Part shown: one piece after another, positions 1-6,965 of the stretch
Layout: each line of letters opens with the position of its first letter
Position numbering within the stretch: position 1 is the first letter of the stretch
Origin: JBBQXY01 sp051004815
GTDB taxonomy: Bacteria > Chloroflexota > Ktedonobacteria > Ktedonobacterales > Ktedonobacteraceae
Direction of reading: 5' to 3'
Assembly (NCBI GenBank): GCA_051004815.1
Contig: JBPCJY010000228.1
Coordinates: forward strand, 1-15,130
Length of the DNA stretch: 15,130 nucleotides
Notes under the pieces: generated by a model
What the model was told of the DNA's origin: nothing
Seen by the model: the letters and a program-made list of their open reading frames with translations, nothing else
The model's database searches: none
Made by a program: the position numbers and the translations under genes

Positions 1-468
1 CTCGTACTCACGGGGACACCCGTGGTGACACTCAGCTCTGCTGGACGCGCCAGGATCAGCTTGAAACACGGACTTGGGTGGTACCAAATCCCAACGATCT
101 CATCTCATTGCCGCCTCGCTCATTATATGCCATTTTCATGCTCTTCTCTGACACCGCGGTGTCATGACGCTTGAAACCTTAATCGGATTTTTTGGATCAG
201 TCACCAGTGACTAGGGGCTAAATGGCCTGGGAAGCCCGTCTGGGATGGAACCACTTTATAGAAGCTGCTGATGAACTTCTCACCTTTTCAACACCGACTA
301 CCTCAACAACTTAAAGGTATAGCAACTCGCGTTTCCGCTACGGCCAGCCGGGCATGGAATCATCTTCGGCGGCGGAATGCCCCATTGTTTGCCATCAGCA
401 GAGCCTCATAAACCCCAGTAACTTGCTTCTGTTGCTTGTCGATTGACCAACATTTCTACATGCGAGCC
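1..468. other. Intergenic region left of the MITE
   Basis: I see no convincing gene here; every frame is broken by stops. It holds several short palindromes: CACGGG/CCCGTG near 10-25, GACACCGCGGTGTC at 150-163, and AGTCAC/GTGACT at 199-212. Two sites end in GCTTGAAAC (near 67 and 177). Positions 218-252 resemble 14655-14690, so at least part of this stretch belongs to a dispersed repeat family. It is probably accumulated repeat debris upstream of cas6. Confidence 0.5.
218..252. repeat. Dispersed repeat, copy 1 (pairs with 14655-14690)
   Basis: This begins CTAAATGGCCTGG and continues with AGCCCGT, TG-rich and TGGAA-CC blocks. The same blocks occur in the same order at 14655-14690 with a few substitutions and one single-base gap. 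On the minus strand both copies read into a short tail ending in a TAG stop (HPRRASQAI here, HLKRAGQAI in the other). This may be the shared end of a degraded repeated gene or simply a repeat. An AGTCAC/GTGACT palindrome lies just before it. Confidence 0.55.
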
Positions 469-474
469 ATTACA
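469..474. repeat. Target-site duplication, left (ATTACA)
   Basis: The hexamer ATTACA abuts the left inverted repeat and recurs at 708-713 abutting the right one. Six-base identity on both sides of an inverted-repeat element is the usual mark of transposition. Confidence 0.65.
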
Positions 475-707
475 CTCACCATTCGCGTAATCGCGAGAAG
501 AAAAAACGAATTATTCTAGGTGAAAACGGTGAAAAAACACTGCCATAGCTCATTTCGCTCGGTTTCACAGCCATTTGAGAATTTTTACACTGTTCGATGA
601 AATGAGATTTTCTCAAGTGGGGAAAGTAACCATCAAATATGGCTATTTTATCCATCAAGTGGGGCGAATAATTCGTTTTAGCCAAATCCTCTTACGCGAA
701 TGGTGAG
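475..707. mobile_element. MITE-like element with terminal inverted repeats
   Basis: The first 16 bases (CTCACCATTCGCGTAA, 475-490) are the exact reverse complement of the last 16 (692-707). A second 13-14 bp block (AAACGAATTATTC, ending at 516) is matched by its reverse complement starting at 666. This gives imperfect inverted ends of about 42 bp. The bases directly outside both ends are ATTACA (469-474 and 708-713), as expected for a 6-bp target-site duplication. An inner inverted repeat (571-581 against 610-620) makes the element foldable. It is 233 bp and has no plausible transposase; a 69-residue minus-strand frame runs through it but is built from the inverted ends. The parent insertion sequence is not in the window. 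Confidence 0.8.
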
Positions 708-713
708 ATTACA
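708..713. repeat. Target-site duplication, right (ATTACA)
   Basis: This is the second copy of the ATTACA hexamer, directly outside the right inverted repeat of the 475-707 element. Confidence 0.65.
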
Positions 714-723
714 TGATAGATAG

Positions 724-752
724 TGGAATAGAGTAGAGATTTAAGGTATAAT
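724..752 (+). promoter_or_regulatory. Probable cas6 promoter
   Basis: A perfect TATAAT -10 box lies at 747-752. The hexamer 17 bases upstream (TGGAAT, 724-729) is a poor -35 match. Transcription would start near 759, giving a short leader to the GTG at 783. The promoter lies only 11-39 bp to the right of the MITE, so that insertion sets the upstream context of cas6. Confidence 0.5.
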
Positions 753-782
753 GGTGCTACAAATGTTTGGAAGGAAGAAACA

Positions 783-1787
783 GTGGCTATGGATAATTCA
801 TCTCTCTCACCGGAAACTCCAGCAACAGTAACGGCTCTGACTGCCGCTTCGCCCGCGAAGCTTTACGCCTTCCTTTTGAAGCTGCGGCCTATTCAAGAGG
901 GAACCTTGATGCCATTCAATGGCGAACTGGTACATGCCGTATGGCTCGACTGGCTACGTTCTGCCGCTCCTGATGTGGCAACGTGGTTGCACGAGGGCAA
1001 TAAACGTCGCTTGTTCACCTGTTCCAGCTTGCAGTTTCCGCTGTCCCAGGAAAAGAAGCTCGAGGTTGAACGCCGGAACATCCACTGGCCACTCTCGCCG
1101 GAAAAGATCTATACCATTCGTATCACCTTGCTCCTCGGTGAGCTTTTCCCACTCTTCCACAAAGCCTTGACTGACTTTACCCGCTCCGGCAATAGCAGGG
1201 GAGTCAAACCGCCATTCATGCGCCTCGGTAGGCAATCGCTGCTGCTCGAAGAAGTTGTAATCGAGAACGGCAATGCCGATGGATGGACAGGCTTTACCTC
1301 GTTCGCTGATATAGTAGAAGCCGTGCGGGTGAGAAAGTTGGGAAAGACTGTGCCGTTGAAATGCGAATTTGCCTCGCTAACCACCTTCAACCGGGGCAGT
1401 GCCAAAAACCGAGCATATGGCAATTACAGCGCGCTCCTCCCGTTGCCCAATTACGTCTTCCCCAACCTGGCGAAACGCTGGAACGAGCTGGCCCCGCCCG
1501 AACTGGTAAACCTTGTACAAAGAGAAGCTATTGAGCAATACATCCAGGACGAAGGCATCATCATCGCCGACTATAATCTCAAGCCTCATGTGGTCAAATT
1601 CTCGACCCACGCCCAGCAAGGCTTCGTCGGCACCTGCAAATACGTCCTACGTGGCCCCGACGAACCTACGACCGAGGAGTCGCCCCTGACTGTGCGCCAG
1701 CAGATGTTGTTGTTGGGAGAGCTGGCCTTTTATTGCGGTGTGGGTTATAAGACAGCCATGGGAATGGGGCAAGTGAGAATAGCGTAG
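783..1787 (+). CDS. cas6: Cas6 pre-crRNA endoribonuclease
   Basis: Cas6 cuts within CRISPR repeats to release crRNAs with a repeat-derived 5' tag. The protein is 334 residues, at the large end for the family. Two hallmarks are visible. One is an N-terminal segment around residues 44-58 with a conserved-looking His51 (NGELVHAVWLDWL), the candidate catalytic histidine. The other is a C-terminal Gly-rich RNA-binding loop, GVGYKTAMGMGQV, in the last 20 residues. The middle contains the basic segment expected in a RAMP-fold RNA binder. I chose the GTG at 783 because AAGGAAG (771-777) sits 5 bases upstream; the ATG at 789 is an alternative. The gene has its own promoter and is about 920 bp from cas10, so it is probably not in the effector operon. 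It could serve more than one CRISPR system. Confidence 0.88.
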   Translation: MAMDNSSLSPETPATVTALTAASPAKLYAFLLKLRPIQEGTLMPFNGELVHAVWLDWLRSAAPDVATWLHEGNKRRLFTCSSLQFPLSQEKKLEVERRNIHWPLSPEKIYTIRITLLLGELFPLFHKALTDFTRSGNSRGVKPPFMRLGRQSLLLEEVVIENGNADGWTGFTSFADIVEAVRVRKLGKTVPLKCEFASLTTFNRGSAKNRAYGNYSALLPLPNYVFPNLAKRWNELAPPELVNLVQREAIEQYIQDEGIIIADYNLKPHVVKFSTHAQQGFVGTCKYVLRGPDEPTTEESPLTVRQQMLLLGELAFYCGVGYKTAMGMGQVRIA

Positions 1788-1812
1788 TGCTTTGTTGATC
1801 TTCATGTGACGA

Positions 1813-1888
1813 GCGGGGATGCGAGGGGCTGCGCCCTAGCTTCCCTCCTTATCCCGCCGCCGCCGGAGGCGGCATTTCAAATGAAATG
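1813..1888. repeat. Cluster of three hairpins after cas6
   Basis: Three inverted repeats follow each other. The first is a long imperfect stem (GCGGGGAT at 1813-1820 with ATCCCGC at 1851-1857, inner GAGGG/CCCTC). The second is GCCGCC/GGCGGC around GGA (1859-1873). The third is CATTTCA/TGAAATG around AA (1873-1888). There is no T-run, so classical intrinsic termination is not clear, but the cluster could end cas6 transcription or be a dispersed REP-like unit. A frame runs through it (1806-2051), but its composition follows the hairpins and I do not consider it a gene. Confidence 0.45.
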
Positions 1889-2075
1889 TCCAAATGATTT
1901 CATGCTGTTGACGAACGAAGCAAAGATGACTGTGCGAGTCGGCATGAAAAACAGGGACTTTCGAAAAATGCTCCTAAATCCACTTGAATTAGTGATTGTT
2001 TTATGTTACATTTTGTATCAGAGAATACCATCTTGTATGTTGGTGTTCTAATTTGAGGATTTAAAGGAGGAACTA

Positions 2076-2327
2076 ATGGATAAGCCACCACCAACAGAAA
2101 ACACTCTAGACTCCATTCGTCACAGTAGCAACGCCAAATCTCTTTCAAAGAGAGGCAAGTTTCAAAAAGGGTTGAGGCAACTTCAGCTTCCTGCGTTGAT
2201 TGCATTAACTTTAGTTGTTTATGGAATTACACGAAGTGAGCAAATACTGCCTATTACCCACATGTTAGTAGGTGCTTTTTTCTGGTCAATGGGGTTTACG
2301 CCACATGTCGAGGGTGTAAACAACTAG
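2076..2327 (+). CDS. Small two-segment membrane protein, unknown function
   Basis: This is an 83-residue protein that I do not recognise. The start is well supported: AAAGGAGG (2063-2070) lies 5 bases before the ATG. Residues 1-37 are hydrophilic and rich in Lys, Ser and Arg. Two hydrophobic segments follow, about 38-51 (LPALIALTLVVYGI) and 57-74 (ILPITHMLVGAFFWSMGF), joined by a short polar turn, then a short tail. This predicts a hairpin membrane protein with a basic N-terminal face, probably cytoplasmic. It sits between cas6 and the cas10 operon, on the same strand, and is closed by a long stem-loop. Base composition is more AT-rich than in the cas genes. It may be a membrane accessory or toxin-like effector of the CRISPR system, or an unrelated passenger. 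Confidence 0.65.
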   Translation: MDKPPPTENTLDSIRHSSNAKSLSKRGKFQKGLRQLQLPALIALTLVVYGITRSEQILPITHMLVGAFFWSMGFTPHVEGVNN

Positions 2328-2332
2328 AGTAA

Positions 2333-2402
2333 AAACAGCCACTGCTGCCTTGCTATTACTTTCATGAAAAAAGGTAAATAAGCAAGGTAGCAGTGGCTGT
2401 TT
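2333..2402 (+). terminator. Long stem-loop after the small membrane protein gene
   Basis: Arms of 22 bases (2333-2354 and 2381-2402) pair with only one G-T wobble and enclose a 26-base loop. It begins 6 bases after the stop codon, as a terminator would. It has an A-rich left flank but only TTTCCCTTT after the stem, so the T-run is weak. It may instead be an RNase III substrate, mRNA 3' stabiliser or small inverted-repeat insertion. Confidence 0.65.
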
Positions 2403-2432
2403 CCCTTTCAATATGGTATATTTTATAGTGTA

Positions 2433-2468
2433 GGGATTGCGATCTTTGAACTCACGTGAGATTGAAAC
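2433..2468 (+). repeat. Solitary CRISPR-repeat-like sequence
   Basis: The stretch is 36 bases, begins GGGATTGCGATC, has a perfect central palindrome CTCACGTGAG (2451-2460) and ends ATTGAAAC (2461-2468). A short palindrome directly followed by the 8-base ATTGAAAC end is the classic shape of repeats cut by Cas6, where the last 8 bases become the crRNA 5' tag. No second copy follows within the window, so this is not an array. It may be a remnant repeat, a single-repeat locus or coincidence. Confidence 0.4.
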
Positions 2469-2492
2469 AGACTGGCGTTCCTACGGTGACTT

Positions 2493-2524
2493 TTGATCTC
2501 TAGGTATGCAAATCCTGAGATCAA
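2493..2524 (+). repeat. Stem-loop between solo repeat and terminator
   Basis: TTGATCTCTAGG (2493-2504) pairs with CCTGAGATCAA (2514-2524) with a single bulge, giving an 11-bp stem with a 9-base loop. It starts 24 bases after the CRISPR-repeat-like unit, in the position of a spacer or RNA scaffold. Confidence 0.5.
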
Positions 2525-2551
2525 CCCCGTTTGGGCTTGAAATAACTTGTG

Positions 2552-2592
2552 AAAAGGTACTTATGCGACGATAAAGCATGGTACCTTTTTTT
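2552..2592 (+). terminator. Rho-independent terminator upstream of cas10
   Basis: AAAAGGTAC (2552-2560) pairs with GTACCTTTT (2581-2589), an inner TATGC/GCAT(G) extension lengthens the stem, and a run of seven T follows (2586-2592). It would end any transcript from the 2403-2550 region and insulate the cas10 promoter. Confidence 0.65.
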
Positions 2593-2648
2593 AGAACTTC
2601 TTCTGAAATAAGTCGGAAGTATTTCTAGTATATGATTCGCCTCGACTA

Positions 2649-2657
2649 TGCTATAAT
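2649..2657 (+). promoter_or_regulatory. Extended -10 promoter of the effector operon
   Basis: TGC followed by a perfect TATAAT (2652-2657) forms an extended -10 element, which can work with a weak -35; the bases 17 upstream (TATATG, 2629-2634) match poorly. The predicted start near 2664 leaves a leader of about 48 bases to the GTG at 2712. GGAGG at 2697-2701 is the ribosome binding site. Confidence 0.6.
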
Positions 2658-2711
2658 GCATGTGCGCAAATAAATCTACTGCAATTTCAAAAGGCTGGAG
2701 GAAAGAGATTC

Positions 2712-4439
2712 GTGGGGCAGCAATCACTCATCACGCTAGACACAGACCACATTCATGGGTATGTGTTTGAGACCAACAGACTCCAGGAGATTCGCGGAGC
2801 CAGCTCTATTCTCGATACGCTCAACCGAAGGGCGATGTTCGAGATTGCCGAGCAGGAATATGGTGGACAGAAAGTGTTTGCCAATGGTGGCGCGGGACTG
2901 TTTCTGATTGAGGGAGACGCGACTCGTGCAGAAGAATATGGGCAGCGTATCCAGAGAGAGTATCGCAAACAGACAAATGGGGGCGTATCGATCACCTATG
3001 CCGTGCAGGAACTTCCTGAAGGAATGGACGCCTGGCACGAGGATAGCAGGATAGAGCGGGAAATGCTCAATTACAAGCTGATGCAAAAGAAAAGCGCAGC
3101 TCCTGCCGTTATCTCGCTGCCCTCACACCCCTTCCTACGCCCGTGTAGTGCCTGTGGCACGCGCAACGCCGAATATCGCGATTATTCCGAGGCCAATGAC
3201 GAGGTAAATGATCTGGCAAGCCAGCGCGACCGCTATTGTAGTGTGTGCTGGAGTAAGCGGCACGAAGACGATGCAATCAAAAGAAGCATTGTAACTATTG
3301 TCAATGAGTACAGATCTACAGGAACTGTCGATTTCGAGCATAATGTAACCCATGGCTATGCCTGGGCACGCATGATAGGCGGCCTGAACAGGGAAGAATA
3401 CGATATCCGTGTAGAGACGGAACGACCGCCCGATTTCAATGAACTGCGCGGCATTACTGGCGGGAAGGACTATCTTGCCCTGGTTTACGCGGATGGCAAC
3501 AGCATGGGACAGGTTTTTGCTGGCTTGAAGACGCTGGAAGATGTGCGTGATACAGCGAAGAACATCGATACTGCCGTTTATAAAGCCATGAGCGAGGCCG
3601 TGAGGCGACACTTACAAGTTGTTCCGGCTGAGGGGAAAACTCCTCCCCGCTTTCCGTTCGACATGCTGATGATGGGAGGAGATGACGCCATCATCGTAAC
3701 GCCTTCTCCTCAGGCACTGGATGTAGCTTGCACGTTGGCGAAGACATTCCACGAGGAGACGCAGAAATTTAGCCTGGATGGAAAGGGATTTACCCTCTCA
3801 ATCGGAGTTGTCTTTGCGCCAGTAAATTATCCTTTTGCGCTGCTTTATGCCCTCGCGCATGACGCGCTGAAACACGCTAAAAAAGAGGGAGATAGCAGAA
3901 AGCACCTGGCTTCGGACTATGAAAAAACCTACATCAATTTCATGAGTGTTACTGGTAGCGGTAGCCTTAGCTTCAAAAAGGTCTATAAATCGCTTTATAA
4001 CAAGCATGTCCAGGATGGCGAGCGCGAAGTTGCCATGTATGCCACCTTGCGGCCCTACACAGTCGAGGAATTGGAGATGCTGCTGGAGGCGATTCGTAAG
4101 GGAAGAGGCAAAGGGTTGGGACGTACTAAGCTGCACCAGGTGCGTGATGCTGTACTGAAAATGAACTTGACTACCTCGGTCTATGAAGGTATGGCGGTGC
4201 TGAGCAACTGGCAAGCCAAACAGCGCGACTTCGTGATGGAACATGTCAATATTCTGGGGAAACGTTACCAGGAGCCCTATTATGATGAAGAGAAGCCGAG
4301 TACGCTATTCCAACGTGTCACTTTCCCGTGGTTTGGAGATGGCCCAAAGACTTACCGCACGTCGCTGCTGGACTTTGTCGAGCTCTACAATTTCATAGAA
4401 CAGGGAGAGGAAGAGGAGGTGAGAGACAATGCAAACTGA
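2712..4439 (+). CDS. cas10: Cas10 large subunit, HD-less, active GGDD
   Basis: This is the large subunit of a type III effector, 575 residues. It starts directly in the first Palm domain (SLITLDTDHIHGYVF at 5-19, LQEIRGASSILD at 24-35); there is no N-terminal HD nuclease domain, so target-activated DNA cleavage by HD is not expected. A zinc finger follows with Cys145, Cys148, Cys176 and Cys179. The second Palm domain starts near residue 250 (YADGNSMGQVF) and carries the cyclase motif GGDD at 322-325, then LSIGVVFAP. About 430-575 is the helical D4-like end. The intact GGDD predicts synthesis of cyclic oligoadenylate from ATP on target RNA binding. Lack of HD is typical of subtype III-D. Start is GTG, with GGAGG 10 bases upstream. 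The stop overlaps the next gene by 11 bases. Confidence 0.93.
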   Translation: MGQQSLITLDTDHIHGYVFETNRLQEIRGASSILDTLNRRAMFEIAEQEYGGQKVFANGGAGLFLIEGDATRAEEYGQRIQREYRKQTNGGVSITYAVQELPEGMDAWHEDSRIEREMLNYKLMQKKSAAPAVISLPSHPFLRPCSACGTRNAEYRDYSEANDEVNDLASQRDRYCSVCWSKRHEDDAIKRSIVTIVNEYRSTGTVDFEHNVTHGYAWARMIGGLNREEYDIRVETERPPDFNELRGITGGKDYLALVYADGNSMGQVFAGLKTLEDVRDTAKNIDTAVYKAMSEAVRRHLQVVPAEGKTPPRFPFDMLMMGGDDAIIVTPSPQALDVACTLAKTFHEETQKFSLDGKGFTLSIGVVFAPVNYPFALLYALAHDALKHAKKEGDSRKHLASDYEKTYINFMSVTGSGSLSFKKVYKSLYNKHVQDGEREVAMYATLRPYTVEELEMLLEAIRKGRGKGLGRTKLHQVRDAVLKMNLTTSVYEGMAVLSNWQAKQRDFVMEHVNILGKRYQEPYYDEEKPSTLFQRVTFPWFGDGPKTYRTSLLDFVELYNFIEQGEEEEVRDNAN

Positions 4440-5211
4440 CCTTCTGAAGATCGAATACACGCTCACGTTCGCGACCCCATTCCATTTTGGCACTGGCATT
4501 CGGCAGGGGATGATCGACCGGACGGTTATCCGTGATGATGGCGGCTATCTCTACATGCCGGGTTCGACGTTGAAGGGCGTGCTGCGCGAACGATGCGAGC
4601 AACTGGAACGGTTCTACGAGGATGCCCAGGGGACGGGAAAGGTGCGGAGCCCCCACGACGCGGATGCAGCTCTACTGGGTTTGGGACGTGGCAACCCCAC
4701 CATGATTACACGCATCTTCGGTTCGCAGAACCGACCGGGACGCCTCTTCTTCGACGATGCGCGACAGAGCGAGACTGATCTTGTGCAGTACGAAAGCCAG
4801 TCTCGTAGTGATGACAAGGGCCGGTATAAAGAATTGCAGGTGGAGGTGTCCACGCAGGTGCGTATGGATCGTCTCACGCGTACAGCGGTGCCAGGGGCAT
4901 TATATACCAGTGAATACGGCACACACGACCTGGCCTTCCAGGGTGAAATCCAGGGCTGGCTCGAATGCACCGCCATCGCTACCAGTGGGGAGTCAGCGCA
5001 ACAAGCGGTGCAGCCTACCTATTCGCTGCTGCTCATGTTGGCTGGCCTGCATGTGATTGATGCGGTTGGCGCGAATAAATCGTCGGGCAAGGGACGCTGC
5101 ACCTGCAAGATCAAGGAACTTGCGGTCAATGACCTGCCGGTCGAGCGACCAATCTGGGAAGCATGGTTCGAGCAGCTTGACGCGTTAGCGACGTATGGCA
5201 GGGAGGGCTAA
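4429..5211 (+). CDS. Cas7-like RAMP subunit 1 (type III)
   Basis: This is a RAMP-superfamily backbone protein of the type III complex, 260 residues. Visible marks are GTGIRQGMIDRTVI near the N-terminus, MPGSTLKGVLR at 43-53 (the Cas7 P-G-S-S/T-L-K-G motif), RIFGSQ and GRLFFDDA in the middle, and a C-terminal Gly-rich VGANKSSGKGRC loop. Asp30 lies where Csm3-type Cas7 proteins carry the aspartate that cuts target RNA; this is inferred from its position about 13 residues before the PGS motif. The other RAMPs of the operon have a CxxC before the FG pair, but this one does not. The start overlaps cas10 and is preceded by GAGGAGGTGAG. Two starts are possible for the next gene, the earlier of which overlaps this end. 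Confidence 0.85.
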   Translation: MQTDLLKIEYTLTFATPFHFGTGIRQGMIDRTVIRDDGGYLYMPGSTLKGVLRERCEQLERFYEDAQGTGKVRSPHDADAALLGLGRGNPTMITRIFGSQNRPGRLFFDDARQSETDLVQYESQSRSDDKGRYKELQVEVSTQVRMDRLTRTAVPGALYTSEYGTHDLAFQGEIQGWLECTAIATSGESAQQAVQPTYSLLLMLAGLHVIDAVGANKSSGKGRCTCKIKELAVNDLPVERPIWEAWFEQLDALATYGREG

Positions 5212-5218
5212 CGAAAAG

Positions 5219-6502
5219 ATGCAACACTTTTCTCTCCAACTGGAAGCGCTGTCGCCACTGGCGATACGCGCTGATCACGCGCCGGGGGGCGTTGAGAATG
5301 CCGCGTATATCTCAGGAACCACGCTACTCGGTAGTCTTGCCGCGCTACACCGGCTGGCGCATCCAGGTGCCACAAGCACCTTTGAAAGGCTGTTTCTGAG
5401 CGGACAGGTGTACTATCCTGACCTGTATCCGGCGTCATTTACGAACGATGATTTCAAAGGAGCAAGCGACCTTCCTGTCTACCCCTTGCCGAAGACGGCG
5501 CAGAGTTGCAAACGCTTCCCGGGCTTTCTGCCACTGACAGACGAAGAGGTTGATGAAAAGCGGCATGGCGTGCGCGATAGCCTGCTGGATTGGGCAGTGT
5601 TCACGTTAGGCGGCCAGGCAGATCCTTCGATCGATGCGGCAACCCTGCTCAAACCTTTCCATGAAGAAGGTCGAAAGAATTGTCCTGCCTGCAAAAGGCC
5701 AATGGATCGCTTCTCCGGCTATTACCGGCGCAGAGATAGTGATGGGCAGCTAGCGAAGGCGGAGGCGGAGACGCGTCTACAGACGCGCACGGGCATCAAT
5801 CGTGCAACCGGCACGGTGCAGGAGAGCATCCTGTATAGCCGCCAGGTTTTTGAGGAACATACGCGCTTCTGGGGTATGCTCCATGTCGAGGATGAGCTTG
5901 CGCAATCATTACAGCAGTTTATCAGCGAAATTGGCACGTCGGGGCTGGTACGCATCGGAACGGGACGTAGCAGAGGCATGGGCAAAGCACATCTCTCTCT
6001 CACTGAGATAACGGTTGGTGAGCAGGGCAGATTCGACCACTTCAAGCAGCGAGTTGCAGAGCTTGATACAAAGCTGCACGATCGAGTCAAAGACGCCTTT
6101 GGGCCGCTAAAACTCAAGCCGTTGTATTTCGCCGTGACACTGCATTCGCCAGTGATCGCCTATGATGAACTGCTGCGTTATCGAGGAGTCATTGATAAAC
6201 AGATGTTGGAAGAAATGCTACAATTACCCGCCGACACATTAAAACTAGAGTACCAGAACGCCAGTACGCAGCAGGTGAGGGGCTGGAACGAGCTATGGGG
6301 CATGCCCAGAACGAGGGAGGTCGCCATAGAGACCGGCTCCGTCTTTCTGTTTTCCTCAGAGGTTGCGTCGCACGAGGCGAAAAAGGCGTTCATGGAAGCA
6401 CTGTTCAAACTTGAGGAAGCAGGTATTGGTCGAAGAAAAGCAGAGGGCTTCGGGCGCATCTGCGTATCCGACCCGTTCCACCTGGAGGAAACGTTGAAAT
6501 GA
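5219..6502 (+). CDS. csx10: Csx10, Cas5-like RAMP of type III-D
   Basis: Csx10 is the Cas5-group RAMP that marks subtype III-D and is expected to hold the crRNA 5' tag next to Cas10. From this start it has 427 residues. It has an N-terminal RAMP half with SGTTLLGSLA near 32-41, a zinc-knuckle-like CPAC (Cys155, Cys158), the segment RTGINRATGTVQESILYS typical of Csx10, and two Gly-rich loops (GTGRSRGMGKA about 245-255 and GIGRRKAEGFGRI near 405). I prefer ATG 5219 because GGGAGGG (5201-5207) lies upstream of it with 11-base spacing. An earlier ATG at 5195 adds eight residues but has no ribosome binding site. The stop overlaps the next start by ATGA. Confidence 0.85.
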   Translation: MQHFSLQLEALSPLAIRADHAPGGVENAAYISGTTLLGSLAALHRLAHPGATSTFERLFLSGQVYYPDLYPASFTNDDFKGASDLPVYPLPKTAQSCKRFPGFLPLTDEEVDEKRHGVRDSLLDWAVFTLGGQADPSIDAATLLKPFHEEGRKNCPACKRPMDRFSGYYRRRDSDGQLAKAEAETRLQTRTGINRATGTVQESILYSRQVFEEHTRFWGMLHVEDELAQSLQQFISEIGTSGLVRIGTGRSRGMGKAHLSLTEITVGEQGRFDHFKQRVAELDTKLHDRVKDAFGPLKLKPLYFAVTLHSPVIAYDELLRYRGVIDKQMLEEMLQLPADTLKLEYQNASTQQVRGWNELWGMPRTREVAIETGSVFLFSSEVASHEAKKAFMEALFKLEEAGIGRRKAEGFGRICVSDPFHLEETLK

Positions 6503-6939
6503 ACCGGAAAATGAAGATCATTCGTGAGGTCAATCATCAGTCGGAACTCTTCTACAGCGATGCTGTTGGACTGGGAGATCACGCAGCCTCAGCCTTGAAG
6601 AAAACGCATCGCTCCCAGATGACCAGCCTCGAAAATATCGCCGAAAGCACCTTGAAGGTAACAGATGTCTTCGACTATCTCAAAAAACAGATTTCCCGCT
6701 ATGATTACTGGCGAAAGCCGCTGCCAGACCAGAAAGATGCGCATGAGGGCTTCGGCGAACGCCTCAAAACCTACCTTGAAACGAAGCTGCCCGAAAGCAT
6801 TGTCCCTATCTCTACTGCGATAGGCATCGGGAATGAAAGCGACGAAGATAAGCAAGAGCGCAGGGAGGTCTACTTGCTGCTGATGCGCCAATTCATCCGG
6901 CAGATGGTGGTGCAATACGAGTACCGGGTCAACCAGTAG
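6499..6939 (+). CDS. Helical small protein of the effector operon, Cas11-type candidate
   Basis: This 146-residue protein is predicted to be mostly helical and strongly charged. The clearest segments are 41-70 (SLENIAESTLKVTDVFDYLKKQIS), about 75-97, and 118-146 (ERREVYLLLMRQFIRQMVVQYEYR). There are no Gly-rich RAMP loops, Cys or transmembrane segments. It starts on the ATGA that ends csx10, so it is translationally coupled. Size, helix content and position suit a type III small subunit, but the next gene is the better match to Csm2/Cas11. This one may be a second small subunit or a III-D-specific accessory. I do not recognise its family with certainty. Confidence 0.75.
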   Translation: MNRKMKIIREVNHQSELFYSDAVGLGDHAASALKKTHRSQMTSLENIAESTLKVTDVFDYLKKQISRYDYWRKPLPDQKDAHEGFGERLKTYLETKLPESIVPISTAIGIGNESDEDKQERREVYLLLMRQFIRQMVVQYEYRVNQ

Positions 6940-6965
6940 AATTAAGGGAAGGAGGCATAGTTGCT

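Larger units (their letters stand above)
2403..2711. other. Intergenic region before cas10 with structured elements
   Basis: No gene is supported. In order it holds a weak TATAGT -10 candidate (2424-2429), a 36-base CRISPR-repeat-like sequence (2433-2468), an 11-bp stem-loop (2493-2524), a T-tailed hairpin (2552-2592) and the cas10 promoter and ribosome binding site. The arrangement from -10 box to terminator would fit a transcript of roughly 155 bases. Confidence 0.5.

Noticed and set aside
476..685. 69-residue minus-strand frame inside the inverted-repeat element
   Set aside because: It is built from the inverted ends, has no ribosome binding site and no recognisable transposase motif; the MITE explains the sequence.
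1806..2051. 81-residue plus-strand frame after cas6
   Set aside because: It runs through three hairpins, its composition changes abruptly and no ribosome binding site precedes it.
3135..3611. 158-residue minus-strand frame opposite cas10
   Set aside because: It is a shadow of the strongly supported cas10 frame; no independent start signal or motif.
5195..5218. Upstream ATG as the csx10 start
   Set aside because: It lacks a ribosome binding site and adds eight polar residues before the RAMP strand; GGGAGGG serves the ATG at 5219 better. It remains possible.
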